In this document: positions 58,690 to 64,000 of the stretch, in pieces
Numbering within the stretch: position 1 is the stretch's first letter
Layout of the letters: every line of letters begins with the position of its first letter
Assembly: GCA_027475525.1 (NCBI GenBank)
Contig: JAMWFC010000059.1
Span: 248,001-312,000, forward strand
DNA length: 64,000 nucleotides
Direction: 5' to 3'
Source of the DNA: Macrolepiota albuminosa
Taxonomy: Eukaryota > Basidiomycota > Agaricomycetes > Agaricales > Agaricaceae
The notes under the pieces: generated by a model
What the model was told of the DNA's origin: nothing
Databases searched by the model: none
Seen by the model: only the letters and a program-made list of their open reading frames with translations
Program-made: the position numbers and the translations under genes

Positions 58690-59070
58690 TCACCAATCCT
58701 CGCAGACCGAGCTCGACGGGTCGTAGAGATGACCGCTGGTCTTGCTGTACGACGACGAACACGATTTTGAAGCAATCCATTGCAGAAACCGTGAGCTGGT
58801 GATCGCACACGACGATGACGACAGACTCACAAGATCAGACGAACCAGTGTCGACTTGAAGCGACAGTCTCTGGCCAGCAGCACCGACGGTAGCATCGATT
58901 GAGTACGCTCTGCTCCACGGATCAATAAAGCAGAACAACAACTAGCAAGACCACATACATATCATACACGCTGGACCCAATGACGTGGAGAGGCAAGACT
59001 ACGCTGTCTTGGGCACCAGGGCCCTTGACGTGAGGAGCGGCACGGGGAGTTGGGGACACTGGGAACGATG
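58690..59070 (-). pseudogene. pepsin-like (A1) aspartic protease, N-terminal fragment
   Basis: Reads GAQDSVVLPLHVIGSSVYD, then AYSIDATVGAAGQRLSLQVD and TGSSD (catalytic DTGS motif), a GTGAGT donor, then IASKSCSSSYSKTSGHLYDP. Relatives have SDLWIAS, and the acceptor before TGG here is CAA instead of CAG, so splicing would fail. Only the first of the two aspartate lobes is present. The family comprises secreted or vacuolar acid proteases. The remainder of the gene is not in the window. Confidence 0.7.
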
Positions 59071-59079
59071 ATGAGAACA

Positions 59080-59682
59080 ATATTCATGGTGACCATAGCC
59101 CGCATGCAATCTGTCACGCATCATACCATGCCTGCCAATGTTTCTTCAGGCAGGAACGTAAGGAAACATTAGTGTAGTTTGGCGGGTCTGAGATAGACAT
59201 CACAATGTAAATCGGTGAAGAAAATCGCGTCTCGATCCTGTTTTGTTCCCAGGCATAGTCTCTGGCCTCGCGCCCCCCCACTTAATATATTCACACTGTC
59301 ACCAAAGCTCCTCATTCTCATATAAATAATTTATCCGTCGTTGATAACTCTCACATGAGATATCTGGAGAAAGAAATCTACGGAATTAATGTGCAGCCTC
59401 GTACATGGAACAGAATTTTTTTTTTTTGCATTCCTCTGTCAAAACTGAGGTCGGAGCTTCGAACAAAAGTTGTCGGAAATGTATATATGCTCACCGGGTT
59501 CCATCCCTTTCGCAATACTTCCTACATCTTCAGCAAACACGCCGCTATAGAGAAAGGTGTCAACCAGCCTATACGACCTCTTGAAAGGTATTCACTTGTC
59601 AAGGATGCCAGTCAATGTGACTACGGTTTTGGTCAGTGTCACGTGAAAATGGTCTTTTTTAAAAAATAAAGGATGGCTGCAT
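59080..59682. other. no gene seen
   Basis: The frame at 59355-59669 lacks family features. Confidence 0.4.
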
Positions 59683-60960
59683 TATCAATGTAGGAACCAC
59701 GGGCCCGGATTGTTCATTGTGAAGCGGATGGTCACATTGTCTCCAGCGAACCCAGTAGATGCTGCGTCGCGGCGTACCTGAGAGGAGGGATATAATAAGA
59801 ACTAAATCAATATCAAGAGTAGAATTCAATACGAACAGGATTAAGATAGTTGTATTCAGAACTTCCAGCACTTCAAATGACGTCAAAGATGTGCTGTCAG
59901 GAAAGAGCATTTGATCACGATTATGAGCGAGAAAGAATTATTTACTCCGTACAAATGGAAGGGGTGCTGCGGTTTCGAAGGTATAGGAATGAGTACAACA
60001 GAAACATATTTTAGGACTTAACCGTCGAACCAGCAGATCCTCCCAGTATGACCAGCTCACCGCGGTAGAGTATACACATTGCCGGCTGGGAGTAAATCCT
60101 GCGCCGTGCGCACACTGCTCATGATCTGCAACAAAACAAGGACATTCGTAGGTTTAAAAGCTCGCGCCATTGATGGCAAAGCATCTCTCGACACGCGTGA
60201 TGTTGAGACACAGCAAGACGTCTGCGGGGGCACTTCCTCTGGGCGTGCCAGGACCCTCAAGAGGTTGCAGGCTTATCTCGACGAGTGGGTTGTGCAGTGA
60301 AGAATTGGCCGTGGTCGGCTCGACGGGTGCAGCGCCGAGGTACCGGAAGATTGCTGAATCGGCACCTCCAGCAAATGATGTGCATCCAGCGTTGGGGAGA
60401 GCACGGAGCCAGTAGTTCCGAATGGGCTGGGTTGCTGCTATGATGCCAGAGTAGCGTTGGCTGGAGTAAAACTGGATCGAGTCGACAGTGAGGTGAGTGG
60501 TTGACGCCATCGACTTCGATGATCGTCTGAGAGGTTATTGAGTTACCGCGAAATTTTTGGTGAAGGAAACGGATCGTACCATATTGCGACCGTCGACTGA
60601 GAAGATGAAGTTTGGATCACAGGACATTGACACAAGCCGGAATCGGTAGCGCTTTCCTTGTACAACGTTGATAAGTTTGTTGCAGGGCCATTGCAGTTAC
60701 ACCCGAGACCATTGATCAGTGTTGTATTGGACGTTGCTCGGTCTGTTACCAATGTTGAATAGATATGATACCTGTGGATAGAGGCACAGTTAGAAGATTG
60801 AGCGACACGCTAGAAACGAATGTCAACCAGTCTACCGAGCGATCATCACCTGTAGCAATAATAATTTCCTCCTGGATCTCAGTGGGCCAGATGTCGCAGA
60901 TCTCTCCTTTTGTGATATATCTGGTAAGCGTCAAGTGTTCTGTATTACTCCATCCTGATT
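59683..60960 (-). pseudogene. laccase (multicopper oxidase), truncated at both ends
   Basis: Laccases oxidise phenols using four coppers. Minus-strand exons read DDRSVDW joined to YHIYSTLVTDRATSNTTLIN, then [98 protein letters not shown] and GSSEYNYLNPV with [20 protein letters not shown] and PGPWFLH. The reading stops with TGA TAA at 59687-59682, just where HCHIDWH should begin, so the last copper-binding motif is lost. The N-terminal HWHG and WYHSH motifs are also absent. Stops and shifts occur elsewhere (for example before SSKSMASTTHL). It is a dead fragment. Confidence 0.85.
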
Positions 60961-61239
60961 TAGGTCTTATTGCTGGCCTCGAATCAGCCGGAAATACAAA
61001 TGACATTGATCTTGTCAAAAACCTGGTCGCTACATACATCAAAAGACACCTCTTGCTGTATCATTCTGTTGACCGTGTAGACAGGGATCTCGCGAATGAA
61101 ATTGTAGTGTGTTGCTTTGAATGAGGTTAGCCTGGTATGCGACGATTTGAAAAGAAGGAATCGACACCTGCAAGTGCCATCCACCCTCCTGCAGCAAAAA
61201 ACCTGGGAAACATAACTAAAGCAGCCTTAAAGCGCGCAG

Positions 61240-61700
61240 AATCCAATGTCTAGTATTTGGATATTCAATGGCAGCCGCTCGTTGTATGAACAAGACTCAC
61301 CTTTGCATAGCTTGAATTGCTCAGATGCCCATTAAAATCACTGTCATCAATATCTGTGCTACCACCATTCAGTCAGAGACCTGCTTTTGACTGGCGGAAC
61401 TCACTAGCGCAAGTGTTGTAACGAACGAGATAGTTCAGAGGATCACCACCGATGGGGCATATGGAATCCAGCCATTCATCCTCTGCTTGTATTTTTGCAG
61501 CCTTGGACTTGAATATATTGCGTAGTCGTACCAGACTATGCTGGAACCAGATGTTGCTTGCCATCTTGCACAGCTGACACTCGATGCACAATGCCGGGAG
61601 GCGTTCAGGAAACATCAGCACCAGCAGATGCTCGTAGTTGTCATTGTAGTTCCTGCACGAGTCGAACGCGCGAGGACTCGGGCCAGGTGCGACATGCTGC
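61240..61700 (-). other. exon-like fragments of an unrecognised gene
   Basis: Minus frame with AAKIQAEDEWLDSICPIGGD and LNYLVRYNTCA, a GTGAGT donor near 61403, then IDDSDFNGHLSNSSYAK with a GTGAGT donor near 61300. Splice sites and composition look genuine, but I do not recognise the family. Confidence 0.35.
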
Positions 61701-62106
61701 CCCGTGCTGTACTAAGCCGGGACTTGGGAAACAGTACACGTTGGGCAACGTGTTTCTGAAGTTTGAGCTGAAAAAAAAAGAAACAAAACGAACCAGCCTG
61801 GAAGGTCTGCGTGGAAGATGATATTTAAGTAGACATCATCGTAACGACTCACGCTAGACAATCAATCCCTGTACCTGTCTTCGGCACTGGCCGTAATTCC
61901 TGAGGGAGGAAGAACTAAGAGATCGACGTCCTGGAGACACATCAGCCGCCACTCATGGGTCAAAATGCAGTGTTACATTCGGTACGCGGTTGTTTCCGTA
62001 CAGTCCGCCGAAAATGGCCGAGTGCCAACCACACTTGTACAGCAGGCGAAAAGAGTCATTTGCTGCTATGATCGCCATCTGTATGTGTGTGGGGTCCGCA
62101 ATCCAA
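61701..62106. other. no gene seen
   Basis: Mixed sequence leading into inverted repeat partner B. Confidence 0.35.
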
Positions 62107-62299
62107 AGTAATTCAGATTCTGGTAGCTAGGGGAGTATCTCAAGAGAACGTGTAAGCGTGAGAGGCTTAGAAGATTGCATGTGGAGATGACTTGAGTGCT
62201 GAACAAAACCCTAATTTCTTCCACGCGGGACTATGACCTGAGTATGAAGCTTCGAAACGAAAAATATATTGACTTGACGCATCCCAAAAAGGCGGATAT
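62107..62299 (-). repeat. inverted repeat partner B
   Basis: Longer, CpG-richer copy of 56470-56626. The pair encloses 5.5 kb that holds the zinc-cluster gene and the protease and laccase fragments. Confidence 0.85.
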
Positions 62300-62317
62300 A
62301 GCGATTCTGTATCCACA

Positions 62318-62695
62318 TTATGCATAGTATGCACGCTCCTGAGCAGTTCCTGGATGACGATAGCTGCTCGTTTTCGAGAACGCTTTGACAATCTCCTGGG
62401 AGGATCCGCCCCATTCCTCAAGTTTTCGCAGGATGATGTATGTTATAGGAACTAACGGAAGGCCATGAACATATTGGATTAGATGGACAGCTTGTGTGTC
62501 AAGATAAGAGATGTCGGGGGGAAATATTTTCTTTGACGTTCCTTCCATTGTACAATAAAGTAGGGTGTCGGCTTTGTCGTTCGAGACGAAGAAATTACAT
62601 TCAAAATTTTGCACTACTTGGGACCTCAGGTCCTCAATGGAAGGCCCTGAAGACGCAAATATTATGGCCCACTCTCTAAATGAAGAGTCTGTCAA
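62318..62695 (-). pseudogene. fragment of an Agaricomycete expanded family (nucleotidyltransferase-like?)
   Basis: An open frame of 125 codons: DTLLYCTMEGTSKKIFPPDI, SYLDTQAVHLIQYVHGLPLV and PITYIILRKLEEWGGSS. It resembles the middle of proteins that combine a nucleotidyltransferase-like core with a helical LLLxKLxxW segment, numerous in mushrooms, but the match is from memory. The end runs into inverted repeat partner B. Confidence 0.25.
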
Positions 62696-62699
62696 AATC

Positions 62700-63364
62700 T
62701 CCGCTCATCACGCAAAGAGAACAAACAGTTCGACATTTCTGACATGTAATGAGCCACTTGGATTGTGCTTCTCGCTGGCAAATCTTACGAGCGTGATTCC
62801 TGCCCATGCCATGACTTCTCCTTTCCCCTTTATAGTTCATCCGGAATCCACACACTGGCCTGTTGACCTTAATAAATGCTTCTGTATCATGTCATATACC
62901 TACGAGGTATCTGAGTCAAAATCCTGCCTCCGAAGTATCTTTATCCTCTATTCTTCTGTTCTGTGTGACTGTGGATCGAATAATACTTTGAACGGTGACA
63001 TCCGGTGCATAATGAAGCTAGCTGCTAAGAATGACTCCATTTTTGTCCTCTTCGTTCTTCGCTCAAAGACCGTTGTCGTTCCCAGGTATATGTTCTCACG
63101 AGGCCTCGATCATTGATGCTAGAGTCGAGACGTCTATGATACCGAATGGCGAGAAAGAGAAGTTAGGCAAGAAAGAGAAGCTGTTTCCTCAGTTCGTGTT
63201 ATCAGTGAGATTCGATAGTCTATGAAATTTGTTCATTGCTTCACTCCATGACCAGCAGATCACATCTTCGAATTCTAAAAGCCTTATTCTCATATACAAT
63301 CTTGTTCGTTACGGCCTCGCCCTACCTCAAGGATTGGGGATAATCGGGAATATGCCGCAGAATC
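62700..63364. other. no gene seen
   Basis: Short plus frames (62565-63116) without family features. Confidence 0.35.
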
Positions 63365-63657
63365 TGTTGGGAGACATTCCACTAAGCCACTGTGGCTTAG
63401 TGGAATGTCTCCCAACATAAAGTAAACCCGACCGACCCAGAAGGCGGCGGATCGATCCGTGATAGGGGCAATATCCTGGCATGAAGCCTTTGAGCCCGAA
63501 TTTGATAAGGGTTGGGAGAAACATCACTAGCACGTGGCTACCGAGCCTGGCATTCCTAGGACAGAGGGGGGTATCCACCGACCGGATGGGTCGGGTTTAC
63601 TTTATGTTGGGAGACATTCCACTAAGCCACTGTGGCTTAGTGGAATGTCTCCCAACA
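63365..63657. mobile_element. 293-bp MITE-like element with palindromic ends, target duplication GAATC
   Basis: Each end is a perfect 53-bp palindrome (63365-63417 and 63605-63657): TGTTGGGAGACATTCCACTA plus AGCCAC, centre T, and the mirror. Inside them ATAAAGTAAACCCGACC is repeated inverted, giving inverted ends of about 70 bp. GAATC flanks both sides (63360-63364 and 63658-63662). The 150-bp middle has no frame. It is probably a non-autonomous element moved by a transposase encoded elsewhere. Confidence 0.85.
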
Positions 63658-63729
63658 GAATCCACATCGTTTAACGTTGTCCGACGGTCTGATGATTTTC
63701 AATAGGTCCTTGATAAACACGGCTTGATA

Positions 63730-63900
63730 GTGTAGTTATAAAGTAAGTTTAGAATCCCTCAGTCTCCAGTAAAAGGACTCTATTTGACCTGTAGTTATAA
63801 AGTAAGTTTAGAATCTACAGGTCGGAGGTAAGTAATGGTAAAGTAAAGTATAGGTTAACCAACATACCCCTCAGTCTCCAGTAAAAGGACTGAGGGAGAT
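63730..63900. repeat. interleaved short repeats and hairpins
   Basis: TGTAGTTATAAAGTAAGTTT plus AGAATC occurs twice (about 63731 and 63791). CCTCAGTCTCCAGTAAAAGG plus ACT also occurs twice (about 63757 and 63872). GACCTGTAG and CTACAGGTC pair around the second copy of the first word. CCCTCAGTC and GACTGAGGG pair around the second copy of the other. Confidence 0.8.
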
Positions 63901-64000
63901 GACGGAGGTCACGCCACATAAGGGAGCACGGTGGCTGAGTAAACTATACAGGACGATCGGGGGCGATCATCCTGGAGTGGTTAACCAAGGAAAAATGAAA

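Overview
The window is nuclear DNA of a filamentous basidiomycete, most likely an Agaricomycete. The evidence is short GT-AG introns throughout, an intron-split histone H3, laccase, pepsin-like protease and xylulokinase sequences, and mobile elements of types common in Agaricomycetes (Ty3/Gypsy and Ty1/Copia retrotransposons, LINE, Helitron, tyrosine-recombinase elements). It is gene-poor and transposon-dominated, and many coding remnants carry stops or frameshifts. No species is claimed.

Layout. 1-7.5 kb: 3' half of a Ty3/Gypsy element with its integrase end (+), a multi-exon gene on the opposite strand between pol and a probable 3' LTR, and two small related helical ORFs. 7.3-7.5 kb: LTR fragment of a second Gypsy family. 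7.7-9.5 kb: last exon of an unknown gene, then an H3-like gene (-) with five ACGCGT boxes in its upstream region. 12.3-13.5 kb: decayed tyrosine-recombinase-like gene. 14.8-34.3 kb: an inverted duplication with two arms of about 6.0 kb around a 7.5-kb spacer. The arms hold a solo LTR, Helitron Rep remnants and a degenerate Gypsy LTR. The spacer holds a LINE ORF1, another solo LTR, both ends of Helitron proteins, and the 3' end of a chromodomain Gypsy element that also carries an antisense spliced gene. 34.5-35.5 kb: 3' end of a LINE. 36.8-37.9 kb: decayed C2H2 zinc-finger gene. 39.8-41.7 kb: Copia remnant. 41.7-55.1 kb: a 13.3-kb element with about 95-bp inverted ends and a 7-bp target duplication, carrying a HECT-like gene, a piece of an AGC-kinase C2 domain, a xylulokinase pseudogene, a TET/JBP-like dioxygenase gene and an rve-type integrase. 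55.1-56.4 kb: an intact two-exon gene of unknown function. 56.5-62.3 kb: a block between inverted repeats holding a zinc-cluster regulator, a pepsin-like protease fragment and a truncated laccase. 63.4-63.7 kb: a small palindrome-ended element.

The two most interesting signals are the large element at 41.7-55.1 kb, which combines an integrase with ubiquitin-ligase-like and DNA-base-dioxygenase-like genes and captured host fragments, and the antisense spliced genes with a six-cysteine signature found in two different Gypsy elements. Several genes carry TGA where relatives have CGA, and LTR copies in the arms are C/G-poor versions of GC-rich copies elsewhere in the window. Both fit C-to-T mutation of repeats.
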